Source: Polyangiaceae bacterium
Lineage (GTDB): Bacteria; Myxococcota_A; Polyangia; Polyangiales; Polyangiaceae
Assembly (NCBI GenBank): GCA_029266615.1
Contig: JAQSWN010000024.1
Location: 1 to 64,000 of the forward strand
Length of the DNA stretch: 64,000 bases
Direction: 5' to 3'
The position numbers and the translations under genes are program-made. Within the stretch, counting starts at the first letter, position 1; each line of letters opens with the position of its first letter. This document shows positions 25,692-34,768 of this stretch, one piece after another. A model generated the notes under the pieces. The model was not told the origin of the DNA, did not search any database, and saw only the letters and a program-made list of their open reading frames with translations.

Positions 25692-27821
25692 ATGCAGATC
25701 CGAAAAATCTTCGACCTGAATGGCCCGAACATCTGGACCAACACCCCCGCCCTCGAGGCGTGGGTAGATCTCGGGCACTTCGAGGAGCTGCCGACCAACA
25801 AGCTCCCCGGCTTCACGGAGCGGATCATGGCTCATCTGCCCTCGCTCATCGAGCACCGCTGCAGCATCGGCGAGCGGGGGGGCTTCCTTCAGCGACTGGA
25901 GACTGGCACCTGGCTCGGCCACGTGCTCGAGCACGTCACGCTGGAGCTTCAGTCCATGGCGTTCGCGCCCGTCGGCTTCGGGCGAGCACGGGAGACGCTC
26001 GAGTACGGCGTCTACAAGGTGGTCGTGCGGTGTGAGAACGCGCGCTTCGCCGAGACCTGCATGCGCTCCGCGCGCGAGCTAATCCTCGCCACCATCGAGG
26101 ATCGGCCCTTCGATTTGGAGGGCGAGCTCAAGCGCCTGCGCGGCGTCGGTGACCAGTGGTGCCTCGGTCCCGGTACCCGCGCGATCGTGGAAGCGGCGCG
26201 CGCGCGCGGCGTGCCACATCTGCGGCTCAATGACGGCAATTTAATCCAGCTCGGCTACGGCAAGGCCCAGCGCCGCATCTGGACCGCCGAGACGGATTGC
26301 ACCTCCGCCGTCGCGGAGAGTATCGCCCAGGACAAAGATCTCACCCGACGCCTGCTCGCCGCCGCGGGAGTGCCGGTTCCGGCGGGGCGCGCGGTGTCCA
26401 GCGCTGCAGACGCGTGGCTCGCGGCACAGGAGCTGGAGGGGCCGGTCGTGGTCAAGCCCATCGACGGCAACTACGGCCGCGGCGTCTCGATCAAGCTCGA
26501 TACGGAGGCGGCAATCCGCGAAGCGTACGATTTGGCGGCCAAGGAAGGCAGCGGTGTCGTGGTCGAGAGCTTCATCCCCGGCACCCAACACCGCGTGCTC
26601 GTCGTGGGGGACAAGGCCGTCGCGTCCGTACGGGGCGACGCGGACGTGCTCACCGGAGACGGCGTCTCGACCATCGTCCAGCTCGTCGAGCAGGCCAACC
26701 GTGATCCGCGCCGCGGCCAAGATCACCAAACCTGGGTGCTCACGCGCATCGAGCTCACACCCATCGTGCTCGAGCTCCTGCACCGCCAAGATCTCGCGCC
26801 GGACTCCATCCCGGCCGCCGGCCAGCAGGTGCTCATCCAGCTCCACGGTGATCTGACGGTGGACGAGACAGAGCGCATCCATCCGGAGGTGGCCGCCATG
26901 TGCGTGCTCGCGGTGCAGACCGTCGGCCTAGATATCGCCGGCTTGGACGTGGTGGCCGCCGACATCGGAGTGCCCCTGAGCGATCAGGGCGGGGCCGTTA
27001 TCGAGGTCAACGCCAGCCCAGGCCTCCTCGCGCACTTGAAGCCGCTCGCCGGCAAACCCCAGCCGGTGGGCGAAGCCATCGTCGATCGGCTGTTCGCAGG
27101 CGAGGACCAAGGTCGGATCCCGTTGGTCGCCGTGTCGGGTACGGAAGGGCGCGCCAAAACGACACAATCTATTGCCCGATGCTTGGCGGCCGCAGGGCAC
27201 CAAGTAGTGAGGGCCGACAGCTCCGGTCTCTTTCTGGGCGAACGCGCCCTCAGGCCGGGGGCGGCTGACAACGCGCTGGGAGCGCGCCACGCGCTGATGA
27301 ACCCCGGCGCTGACGCGGCCGTGCTCGAGGTCAGTGAGCTGTCGGTCCTGGAGGAAGGGCTCTGCTTCGACGCGTGCCAAGTCGCGGTGGTGACGACGAC
27401 GCGGGGAGCCGAAGCGGTCGCCCGACCCGGAGTAGAAGACCGGACCGCGATCGACAAGGCCATCCGTGCGCCAGCCGACGTCGTTATTTCTGACGGATTT
27501 TCGGTCCTCAATGCGGACGACGAAGCGGTCGTCGCCATGGCCGAACGGGTGACGGGCAACCTGATGTGGTTCGGCGGCTCTCTGCAGGCTTCTCCCGTCA
27601 AAGAGCACGTAGAGAGTGGTGGCGCGGCGCTGGTTCGGCTGGGCAGCCAGCTCCAGTGGTGGGTCCGAGGGGAGTTGCGGGCGGCCTTCGGCGTAGCCTG
27701 GATGACTGAATCAACCCCGCGGACGCTCGTCGAACCCCTGATGGCAGCCGCCGCCGCAGTCCTCGCGCTTGGGGTGTCGCGCGGCGCCGTGATGGATTTA
27801 ATCAATAAATCCGCACAGTAA
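25692..27821 (+). CDS. Cyanophycin synthetase-like protein, C-terminally shortened (CphA'-type)
   Basis: The 709-residue protein has a complete N domain (IRKIFDLNGPNIWTN, GGFLQRLETGTWLGHVLEHVTLELQ) and an ATP-grasp domain (residues about 200-460; VVVKPIDGNYGRGVSI, VIEVNASPGL). The Mur-ligase-like domain has an altered nucleotide loop, GTEGRAKTT at 483-491 in place of GTNGKTTTT, and ends before the C-terminal lobe present in the neighbour. In CphA the ATP-grasp part adds aspartate and the Mur part adds arginine, so this protein probably lacks normal arginine addition. ATG 25692 matches the family start; ATG 25668 is possible. It diverges from the ABC-DUF1854 gene. Confidence 0.85.
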   Translation: MQIRKIFDLNGPNIWTNTPALEAWVDLGHFEELPTNKLPGFTERIMAHLPSLIEHRCSIGERGGFLQRLETGTWLGHVLEHVTLELQSMAFAPVGFGRARETLEYGVYKVVVRCENARFAETCMRSARELILATIEDRPFDLEGELKRLRGVGDQWCLGPGTRAIVEAARARGVPHLRLNDGNLIQLGYGKAQRRIWTAETDCTSAVAESIAQDKDLTRRLLAAAGVPVPAGRAVSSAADAWLAAQELEGPVVVKPIDGNYGRGVSIKLDTEAAIREAYDLAAKEGSGVVVESFIPGTQHRVLVVGDKAVASVRGDADVLTGDGVSTIVQLVEQANRDPRRGQDHQTWVLTRIELTPIVLELLHRQDLAPDSIPAAGQQVLIQLHGDLTVDETERIHPEVAAMCVLAVQTVGLDIAGLDVVAADIGVPLSDQGGAVIEVNASPGLLAHLKPLAGKPQPVGEAIVDRLFAGEDQGRIPLVAVSGTEGRAKTTQSIARCLAAAGHQVVRADSSGLFLGERALRPGAADNALGARHALMNPGADAAVLEVSELSVLEEGLCFDACQVAVVTTTRGAEAVARPGVEDRTAIDKAIRAPADVVISDGFSVLNADDEAVVAMAERVTGNLMWFGGSLQASPVKEHVESGGAALVRLGSQLQWWVRGELRAAFGVAWMTESTPRTLVEPLMAAAAAVLALGVSRGAVMDLINKSAQ

Positions 27822-27888
27822 GGGCGGCCGTTGGGCGGCTGCCCAAGGGTCTGCTATGCGTCCGCCCAGTTTCGCCCCGGCTTCAACG

Positions 27889-28114
27889 ATGAAAATCGAA
27901 TCCGTTCGCTCACTTCGCGGCCCCAACCTCTGGTCGAACCACACGGTGCTCGAAGCTGTCCTCAGCTTCGACGGAGACTTGGCAGCCGCTCGGCAAGTAG
28001 CGCAGCGCGCGCTGGACCTACAGCAAGCCGTCGGCTCGCCCGTCGCGTTCTGCGAGGTGCGTCCGATCTCCGCGCAGCAATGCCGGCTCTTGGTGCAGCC
28101 TGGTCCAGTTCGGG
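27889..28114 (+). pseudogene. N-terminal remnant of cphA, out of frame with the catalytic part
   Basis: The frame from ATG 27889 (MKIESVRSLRGPN) is the start of a cyanophycin synthetase N domain. Relative to the upstream paralogue it lacks about 40 residues after LEAVLSFDG. It then matches again (ALDLQQAVGSPVAF, up to CRLLVQ) and loses homology at 28098. The homologous frame resumes one base over at AGC 28097 (SLVQFGMGSRMRRIW), skipping about 68 residues. The junction lies between two similar 9-mers, TTGGTGCAG (28090-28098) and CTGGTCCAG (28100-28108), which suggests a microhomology deletion. The original frame runs on without homology to 28266. Confidence 0.65.
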
Positions 28115-30238
28115 ATGGGCTCGCGCATGCGCCGCATCTGGGCCGCGGAGACGGATCGCACGAGCGCTATCGGCGAAGCCATCGCCCAGGACAAGGAGCT
28201 CACCAAGAGCCTCCTCTCCTCTATCGGCGTGCCTGTTCCCGAAGGCTCCGTTTGCACTACTGCTGAACAGGCGTGGGCAGCCGCCCAAGCGATTGGCGTG
28301 CCGGTCGCCATCAAGCCGCGGAAGGGCAACCAGGGTAAAGGCGTTTCGACCGGCCTCGAGACGAAGGAAGCCGTCATCACCGCCTTCCAGATCGCGGTGA
28401 CGCACGATGGTCAAACCATCGTGGAGCGGCACCTGCACGGCGCGGACCATCGCCTGCTCGTAGTCGGGGACCGCCTCGTGGCCGCTGCGCGGCGAGAGCC
28501 TCCGAGCGTCGTTGGGAACGGCCGCTCGAGCATCGCGGAGCTCGTGGCCGAAGAGAACGAGAACCCGCTGCGCGGGGACGACCACTCGACGAGCTTGAGC
28601 AAGCTCCGCCTCGACGCCATCGGTGTCGAGCATTTAGCCGAGCTCGGTCTGACCCCGGAGAGCGTGCCGGCGGTGGGTCAAAAAGTGTCGCTGCGCCGCA
28701 ATGCCAACCTCAGCACCGGCGGTAGCGCGACGGACGTGACGGACACGGTGCATCCGGAAGTCGCCGCTCGCGCTGTGGAAGCCGCCAAAATGGTCGGCTT
28801 GGACGTGGCCGGCATCGACATCGTCGCTCCCCGAATCGACCAGCCGCTCGAGGTGACGCGCGGCGCGATCGTGGAAGTGAACGCAGCGCCCGGGCTCCGC
28901 ATGCACTTGGAGCCGTCGGCCGGCAAAGGCCGCGCGGTGGGCGAGGCCATCGTGGACATGATGTTCCAGCCGGGCGACGACGCCCGCATCCCCATCGTCT
29001 CCGTCACGGGCACGAACGGGAAGACGACGACGACGCGCTGCATCGCGCACATTTTGTCGCGCACCGGCTTGCGCGTCGGCATGACGTGCACGGACGGCAT
29101 CTACGTCGAGGGCCGCCGCATCGACACGGGAGATTGCAGCGGGCCCAAGAGCGCGCGCGCCGTCCTCGCCCATCCGCGGGTGGACGCAGCGGTGCTGGAA
29201 ACGGCGCGCGGCGGCATCCTTCGGGAAGGCTTGGGCTTCGACTTGTGCGACGTGGCCATCGTCACGAACGTCGGCGAGGGCGACCACCTGGGCCTCAACG
29301 GCATCGACGAAATCCGCGACTTGGCCCGTGTGAAGGCGGTTCCGGTGCGCGCGGTGTCGTCGCGTGGCGCGGCCGTGCTCAACGCGGACGACGCGCTGGT
29401 CGTCGAAATGGCCAAGCTGTGCCGCGGCACCGTCGTTTACTTCAGCCGTAACCCAAGCTCGCCCGTGTTGGCCGCGCACCGCGCCGCCGGCGGGACCGTC
29501 GTGACCGTGATCGACGGGCAGATCGCGATCGCCCGAGGCCGCCAGGTGACATCGGTCGCCAAGGTGGAGCAGCTACCGCTCACGGTGGGTGGACGCGTCG
29601 GCTTTCAGGTCGACAACCTGCTCGCTTCCGTAGCGGCCGCGCACTGGCTGGGCTTGCCGCTGGAAGCGATTCGGCTGGGCATCCGCACCTTCACGAGTGA
29701 CGTCGCGAGCGCTCCTGGCCGCTTCAACGTGCTCACGCACCAAGGCAGCACCATCGTGCTGGATTATGGGCACAACTCGTCGGCGCTCATCGCGCTGCAC
29801 GACGCGCTCGCCAAGTTCCCGCACAAGCGCCGCAAGGTCGTGTACACCGCCGCTGGCGACCGCCGCGACGTGGACATCCGCCGCCAAGCCGAGCTTCTCG
29901 CCGGCTTCTTCGACGAAATTTACATCTACGAGGACCAGTGCACGCGCGGTCGCGGGGACGGTGAGATCATCCGCCTGATGCGTGAAGGCTTCGTCGCGTC
30001 TCAGCGCAAGCCGCGCGTGTTGCAAGCTCCCGGGGAAATGGCCGCCATCGGCGCCGCCATCGCCAAGCTGGAACCCGGCGACTTGCTCCTGTGCCAAGTC
30101 GATCAGGTCGAGGAAGCGCTCAGCTTCGTCACCGGCATGCTCAAGCAAGTCGAAGGCAGCCATCGCTCGCTCGGCTCCGTCACCGCGCATTTCGCGGCCG
30201 CCGTGCTCGTCGTCCTCGGCGGCATGAGCGGCGCCTAA
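28115..30238 (+). CDS. cphA: Cyanophycin synthetase catalytic domains, lacking an intact N domain
   Basis: From ATG 28115 the frame gives 707 residues that carry the ATP-grasp domain (AAETDRTSAIGEAIAQDKEL, VAIKPRKGNQGKGVS, AIVEVNAAPGLRMHL). The complete Mur-ligase domain follows, with GTNGKTTTTR, ETARGGILREGLGF, NVGEGDHLG and the C-terminal lobe APGRFNVL..VLDYGHN. These are the aspartate- and arginine-adding modules of cyanophycin synthetase. The N domain that binds the growing polymer is lost or out of frame (see 27889-28114), so full CphA is 5'-disrupted. Whether translation starts at 28115 is uncertain since no strong ribosome-binding site is seen. A sequencing error alone would not explain the missing ~68 residues. 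Confidence 0.8.
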   Translation: MGSRMRRIWAAETDRTSAIGEAIAQDKELTKSLLSSIGVPVPEGSVCTTAEQAWAAAQAIGVPVAIKPRKGNQGKGVSTGLETKEAVITAFQIAVTHDGQTIVERHLHGADHRLLVVGDRLVAAARREPPSVVGNGRSSIAELVAEENENPLRGDDHSTSLSKLRLDAIGVEHLAELGLTPESVPAVGQKVSLRRNANLSTGGSATDVTDTVHPEVAARAVEAAKMVGLDVAGIDIVAPRIDQPLEVTRGAIVEVNAAPGLRMHLEPSAGKGRAVGEAIVDMMFQPGDDARIPIVSVTGTNGKTTTTRCIAHILSRTGLRVGMTCTDGIYVEGRRIDTGDCSGPKSARAVLAHPRVDAAVLETARGGILREGLGFDLCDVAIVTNVGEGDHLGLNGIDEIRDLARVKAVPVRAVSSRGAAVLNADDALVVEMAKLCRGTVVYFSRNPSSPVLAAHRAAGGTVVTVIDGQIAIARGRQVTSVAKVEQLPLTVGGRVGFQVDNLLASVAAAHWLGLPLEAIRLGIRTFTSDVASAPGRFNVLTHQGSTIVLDYGHNSSALIALHDALAKFPHKRRKVVYTAAGDRRDVDIRRQAELLAGFFDEIYIYEDQCTRGRGDGEIIRLMREGFVASQRKPRVLQAPGEMAAIGAAIAKLEPGDLLLCQVDQVEEALSFVTGMLKQVEGSHRSLGSVTAHFAAAVLVVLGGMSGA

Positions 30239-30308
30239 CCGCGCCCACCGCCAAGCTCCGCCCGCACGAGCCAAGGCACCAAACAAACGGACAGGCGCTG
30301 CCCGTCGG

Positions 30309-30365
30309 AGGCGGCAGCGCGAACCCCCCAATATCTCGCTCCTCCCCTCCTCCCCTCTTTGTGAA
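30309..30365. repeat. Palindromic intergenic element, copy C (right half only)
   Basis: This stretch matches the right half of copies A and B: GGCGGCAGCGCGAACCC, an AT-rich step, TCTCGCTCCTCCCCTCC and the terminal CTCTTTGTGAA (30355-30365). No matching left arm is seen. It lies in the 215-bp gap between the convergent cphA and patatin genes. A nearby GC hairpin around 30418-30436 has no T tract. Nothing else is recognised in the gap. Confidence 0.65.
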
Positions 30366-30453
30366 ATTCGCCCGCACCAACTGGACCGAACACGGCACGA
30401 AGTGACTGCAGGCGGGCTGCGGGGGCGGCAGCCAAAAAGAAGGACGGGCGGAG

Positions 30454-31668
30454 CTAGGCGAAGAACTCGCGGATCTCGTCGGCGCGCGCGCGCGCGTCGG
30501 CTTTGCCGACTTCGATGAGCTCGTGGGCGAAGCCTCCGTCGAAGAGCATGTAGGAGGCCCAGTCGGCTTCGGTCTCCGCGGAGTCGCGCGCGGCGCGCTC
30601 CAGCAGATAACGGGCGATGCCTGTCAGGCCCTTCAGGGTGACGGACTTTCGCATGTACTCGGCGGCGAGGCGGCCGAGGTCGCGCGACGGCGTGAAGGTG
30701 AGCGTCTTGATGCGACGGTACGCGCTGCCGCGGTGGCGCACCCAGACGCGGTGGAAGCGCTCGAGATCTTCGGGCGAGAGCGTCTCTTCCAACACTTCCA
30801 TCATTTGGTTGACGCGGTCGAGCACTTGCAAGTCGTACTGGACGGGGTCGAGCAACAGCGCGTTGAGCAGCTTGCCAACGAGGAAGACCGGGCTGAGATT
30901 TTGCATCTCCGCGTGGTCGGCGGCTTCGACGGCCGCGACCTCACGCACGGAGCGCGCGTGGCGCACGGAGACGACGACGAGGCGCTCCGCGCCGGCGCGG
31001 ATGGCGGGCGCGATCGGCGTGTTGAAGCGGAGGCCGCCGTCGCAGTAGTAGTGCTCACCCAGCTTGCGCGTCGGGAACAAGAGCGGGATGGCCGCGGATG
31101 CGAGCACGTGGTCGGCCGTGATGCGCTCGAAGGCGGTGACGCGGCGCTCGTCGCGCGTGTCCGCGATGTGCACTCCGGGGGCGCCTTCGGTGAACATGGT
31201 GGTACGGCCGGAGACGACGTGCAGCGCCGCGACCATGAGCGCGCGGACGATGCCGGCGTCCACGTTTCGGTGGAGGCGCTCCCAATCCACCGTACGGCGC
31301 ACCAGCACCTCCACCGCCCGCGTATCCAGCAAGGATTTGCCGAGCAAGGTGGACTTGGCGAAACGCGAGAGGGTTTCCGGCATCGGGGTGAGGCCGAGCA
31401 GGCGTACTCGCGCGTGGTCGTTCAGACGCAGGCTCTGCCAAGTGTCCACCAGGCGCTCGACACGGTGATCGTGCGCGTCCGCGTTGGCGGCGAAGTAAGC
31501 GGCGTTGATGGCGCCCACCGAGGTGCCGGCGAAGATATCGAACAGGGCCGGCGTGCCCGGGTCCGTATCCAGCACCTCCGCGATGCCGGCCACGACGCCC
31601 ACTTCGTACGCGCCGCGCGTCCCGCCGCCGGAGAGCACCAGAGCCGTCGGCGGCCGAGGGGGGCGCAT
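30454..31668 (-). CDS. Patatin-like phospholipase
   Basis: The 404-residue protein (ATG 31668; a TTG 18 bp upstream is possible) has the patatin marks. The oxyanion-hole segment is LVLSGGGTRGAYEVGV, the Ser nucleophile elbow is FAGTSVGAINAAYF (G-x-S-x-G), and the Asp of the Ser-Asp dyad is in YYCDGGLRFNTP (D-G-G). These enzymes hydrolyse acyl esters of lipids. The C-terminal 150 residues are helical and not part of the core. No signal peptide is seen, so it is probably cytoplasmic or membrane-associated. It diverges from the PP2C gene across 96 bp. Confidence 0.88.
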   Translation of the reverse strand: MRPPRPPTALVLSGGGTRGAYEVGVVAGIAEVLDTDPGTPALFDIFAGTSVGAINAAYFAANADAHDHRVERLVDTWQSLRLNDHARVRLLGLTPMPETLSRFAKSTLLGKSLLDTRAVEVLVRRTVDWERLHRNVDAGIVRALMVAALHVVSGRTTMFTEGAPGVHIADTRDERRVTAFERITADHVLASAAIPLLFPTRKLGEHYYCDGGLRFNTPIAPAIRAGAERLVVVSVRHARSVREVAAVEAADHAEMQNLSPVFLVGKLLNALLLDPVQYDLQVLDRVNQMMEVLEETLSPEDLERFHRVWVRHRGSAYRRIKTLTFTPSRDLGRLAAEYMRKSVTLKGLTGIARYLLERAARDSAETEADWASYMLFDGGFAHELIEVGKADARARADEIREFFA

Positions 31669-31764
31669 CACTTCATTGTGACTCAATCCCCGGGCCTAAG
31701 TCCAAAAACGGCGCGGGAAAGGGTTTTCAAGCGTGCGCTCCGCTGCGACACTCACCGCTCGAGC

Positions 31765-32748
31765 ATGACAGCAGACACCGCTTTTTCAGCCGGCACGCGC
31801 CCGCAAGCGGCCTTGACCCTGAAAGCGGCCGGCCGAACTGACATCGGCAAGCGCCGTCAGCACAACGAGGACGTGGTGCTGGTGCGGGAGGACTTGGGGT
31901 TGTTCGTCGTGGCCGACGGCGCGGGAGGGCACAACGCGGGTGAGGTCGCCAGCGCGCTCGCGGCCCGGTCGATGGAAAACTACTTCGGCGCGACCATCCG
32001 GGCGACGCACGACGCTCCTGAGTTCAATCGGCTCGGCCTTCCCAATGGCGCGCGGCGGCTCTCTTCCGCGGTGCACAAGGCCAATCGGGACGTCGTGGAG
32101 ATTGCGCGGACCTCGCCCAAGCACCGTGGCATGGGGACGACGGTCGTAGCCGCGTGTTTTTCGCCGCGCTCGGGGCTCATGCACGTCGCCCACGTCGGGG
32201 ACAGCCGCTGCTACCGCATGAGGAACGGGGATTTGGAGCTTCTCACCCAAGACCATTCGCTGCTCACGGACGTGCTCGAGCAACGGCCGGACATCGACGA
32301 AGAGGTCCTGGCCGGCCTTCCGAAGAACATTGTCACCCGCGCCATCGGGCTAGACGGACAGCTGCGCGTCTCCATCCGCTCGTACGCGGTCGTGGAAGGA
32401 GACCGCTACCTGTTGTGCTCGGACGGCCTGAGCGGCCCCGTAACGGCTTCGGAGGTCGCGGAGCTGCTCGCCCTGGCGGAGCCAGCGGGGGCCGTGGTGG
32501 AGCGTCTGCTCGCACGCGCACTGGCGAACGGCGGGCCCGACAACATCGCGGCGTTGGTCATCGACTGCCAAGGCGGGCACAAGGCCGCGCTGCCGGCGGA
32601 CAGCGTGCCGCCTCCCTCGAGCGATGCGGAAGCGGCGCCGGAGCCGGAGCTGCTCATTTTGGGCATTCAAGATTTGGACGTGGCGGACGCCGTGAGTGCC
32701 AGCGACGACCTGTTGAAAGCGATCGAGGATCTACTTGGAAACCATTGA
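31765..32748 (+). CDS. PP2C-family serine/threonine protein phosphatase
   Basis: The 327-residue protein has PP2C motifs with metal-binding Asp residues: TDIGKRRQHNEDVVLV, LFVVADGAGGHNAGEVAS, MGTTVVAACF, VGDSRCYRM, LLCSDGLSG and GGPDNIAALVI. It would remove phosphate from Ser/Thr residues and oppose Hanks-type kinases like the one at 43774-45378, though no direct link is shown. An acidic C-terminal extension of about 75 residues follows the catalytic domain. The frame is open far upstream of ATG 31765, but that part is antisense to the patatin gene. It overlaps truD by 14 bp. Confidence 0.9.
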   Translation: MTADTAFSAGTRPQAALTLKAAGRTDIGKRRQHNEDVVLVREDLGLFVVADGAGGHNAGEVASALAARSMENYFGATIRATHDAPEFNRLGLPNGARRLSSAVHKANRDVVEIARTSPKHRGMGTTVVAACFSPRSGLMHVAHVGDSRCYRMRNGDLELLTQDHSLLTDVLEQRPDIDEEVLAGLPKNIVTRAIGLDGQLRVSIRSYAVVEGDRYLLCSDGLSGPVTASEVAELLALAEPAGAVVERLLARALANGGPDNIAALVIDCQGGHKAALPADSVPPPSSDAEAAPEPELLILGIQDLDVADAVSASDDLLKAIEDLLGNH

Positions 32749-33859
32749 AGAGCGCGGCGACGTCACGCTGCACGAGCCGCCCGTTGCGTACCCGGATTTG
32801 CCGCCCGTCGGCGGCCGCGTCGGGCCGGAGCCGGAAGACTTTCGCGTCGACGAGGTGCCGGCCTACGCCGCAAGCGGTAAGGGCGAGCACCAGTACGTTC
32901 GAGCCCAGAAGCGGCTCATCACGACGCAGGAGCTGGCCAAGCGCCTCGGGCGCGCCGCGGGCGTACAAGAGCGAGACGTCGGCTACGCGGGAATGAAGGA
33001 CAAATACGCGGTCACGACCCAGTGGCTCAGCGTCTCCAGCAAAACGCCGCTCACGAAGGAGCTGGATCTGGGTCCCGGCGTCGAGATCCTCGAGGTGACA
33101 CGGCACGAGAACAAGCTGCGCACCGGGCACCTCCTGGGCAACCGCTTCACGATCACGCTCGTGGGTGTGCACGAGGATGGCCTGGCGCGCGCGACCGCCA
33201 TCGTGGCGCGGCTTCGCGAGGACGGCCTGCCCAACTACTTCGGCGCGCAGCGCTTCGGACACGGTGGCCGCAACTTGCCGGACGCGCTCTCCTGGCTTGC
33301 GCGGGGCGGGCGCGGGCGTGGTCGCTTCGAGCAAAAGCTGTTTCCCAGTGTGGTGCAGTCGGAGCTCTTCAATCGCTACCTCACCGCGCGGCTCGCGCTC
33401 GGCGCGCGCCAGCTCATCGAAGGTGAGGTGGTGCGCTTGGAAGGGGCAGGCGCGATGTTCCGCGTGGAAGACCTCGCCGCCGAGCAGCCACGGCTGGAAA
33501 AGCGAGACCTTCACCTCACGGGGCCCATGCTGGGACCCAAGCTGCGACCTGCCTCCGCGGACGCGCTCGCTTTGGAGCAGCGCCTGACCGCCGAGCTCGG
33601 CCTGAACGAAGCGATGCTGGGCACGCTGGGTCGCGAGGCGCCCGGCGTGCGCCGCGATCTGTTCGCGCCCCTAGAGGATTTGAGCATCCAGGCCGTGACG
33701 GGCCGTGACGCGCCGGCGCTATCGCTTTCGTTCACGTTACCGGCGGGCGGCTACGCAACAGAAGTGCTGCGACAGCTCACCCACGAGCCGTTTCTGAGTG
33801 GCTCCGGTCACGGCGCGCCCAGCAAATCCGCAGAGCCGGCCGCGACGGACGACGCCTAG
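32735..33859 (+). CDS. truD: tRNA pseudouridine(13) synthase
   Basis: The 374-residue protein shows the TruD catalytic segment VGYAGMKDKYAVTTQW with the nucleophilic Asp in G-M-K-D, the N-terminal PEDFRVDEVP, and RTGHLLGNRFTITL. It also has the LPNYFGAQRFGHGGRN box unique to TruD. It converts uridine 13 of tRNA to pseudouridine. The start is TTG 32735, inside the end of the PP2C gene, a 14-bp overlap suggesting translational coupling. Length agrees with the family. Confidence 0.93.
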   Translation: METIEERGDVTLHEPPVAYPDLPPVGGRVGPEPEDFRVDEVPAYAASGKGEHQYVRAQKRLITTQELAKRLGRAAGVQERDVGYAGMKDKYAVTTQWLSVSSKTPLTKELDLGPGVEILEVTRHENKLRTGHLLGNRFTITLVGVHEDGLARATAIVARLREDGLPNYFGAQRFGHGGRNLPDALSWLARGGRGRGRFEQKLFPSVVQSELFNRYLTARLALGARQLIEGEVVRLEGAGAMFRVEDLAAEQPRLEKRDLHLTGPMLGPKLRPASADALALEQRLTAELGLNEAMLGTLGREAPGVRRDLFAPLEDLSIQAVTGRDAPALSLSFTLPAGGYATEVLRQLTHEPFLSGSGHGAPSKSAEPAATDDA

Positions 33860-33916
33860 GGCTTATAGAAGCCGGTTTGTTGCCTCGGTCGCGCGGGGGT
33901 TGCCAAAATTCCGCGC

Positions 33917-34765
33917 GTGACGCCGGTGCTCTACCGCTTGCTCGTTGCCCTGCTTCCCATCGCGCTGCTGCCGGGGTGCGCCCGTGAAGCCGGAGAGGCT
34001 CAATCGCCAGCTCCCGGCTGGGCCGCCGGCTGGGTCATTCCCCTCGACGAGCAGTACGAATTTCCGCCCAAAACTCTGCCGCGCAAGGTGGAGCGCGCGG
34101 CGTCTTCGGGCCCCGCACCTACGCGCGGCAACGTGCTCAAGCCGGAGCCGGTGACGCTCTCACCCCTGCGGTTCGCGGCCGCGCCCGGCGTTCCAACGTA
34201 CGCCGACGGGCGGCCGCGCCCCCTACCGCCGGAGCTGATCGCGGCGGAGTTCCCGACCGGGGACGCCTGCCTCGAGCAGCTGCGCGGCGCGGGCGTTTCA
34301 TTCCACGCGCTGGAGGACAAGCGCGGCGTCCAGACCCCGGTCGAAATCGACGGGTCGATCGGAGGCGTGCGCTACTGGACGGTGGGAGCCGGGCCGATGG
34401 TGTCGGATTGCCGGCTGGTGCTCGCCCTTGCGCGGGTCGCGCCGGAGCTGCGCGGTCTCGGAATCAGCGCGATTCGCTTCTCCGGAGCCTATTCGTATCG
34501 CATGGCGCGCGTCGGCCGGCTCAGCTTGCACGCCTACGGGCTCGCGCTGGACGTGCACGAGGTGACGGCAGACGGAAAGAGCTACGTCGTCGCGCGCGAC
34601 TTCCGCCGCGGACTCACGAACGGATGCGCCGAAGAAGCGCCGCTGCTGAATCGCTTGGCGTGCCGCTTCGCGCAGACGCGCCTCTTCCAAGAGCTGCTCA
34701 CGCCGGACAGTAACGCCGACCACCGCGACCACCTGCACTTCGCGATTGCCCGTGCGCCCGGTTGA
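33917..34765 (+). CDS. Extensin-like (M15-type carboxypeptidase fold) lipoprotein
   Basis: The 282-residue protein starts at GTG with a lipoprotein signal (LLVALLPIALLPGC) and a Pro-rich linker. The C-terminal half is an extensin-like domain: AIRFSGAYSYRMAR, the metal-site segment LSLHAYGLALDVHEV (H-x(6)-D), and DHRDHLHFAI. These match the His/Asp/His zinc ligands of the DD-carboxypeptidase-like fold. It probably acts on peptidoglycan in the periplasm. It is 58 bp after truD and ends near palindromic element D. Confidence 0.8.
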   Translation: MTPVLYRLLVALLPIALLPGCAREAGEAQSPAPGWAAGWVIPLDEQYEFPPKTLPRKVERAASSGPAPTRGNVLKPEPVTLSPLRFAAAPGVPTYADGRPRPLPPELIAAEFPTGDACLEQLRGAGVSFHALEDKRGVQTPVEIDGSIGGVRYWTVGAGPMVSDCRLVLALARVAPELRGLGISAIRFSGAYSYRMARVGRLSLHAYGLALDVHEVTADGKSYVVARDFRRGLTNGCAEEAPLLNRLACRFAQTRLFQELLTPDSNADHRDHLHFAIARAPG

Positions 34766-34768
34766 GTC

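Noticed and set aside
30418-30436. GGCTGC/GCAGCC hairpin as terminator for cphA or patatin gene
   Set aside because: The run next to it is A-rich on the + strand, and T's precede rather than follow the stem on the - strand.
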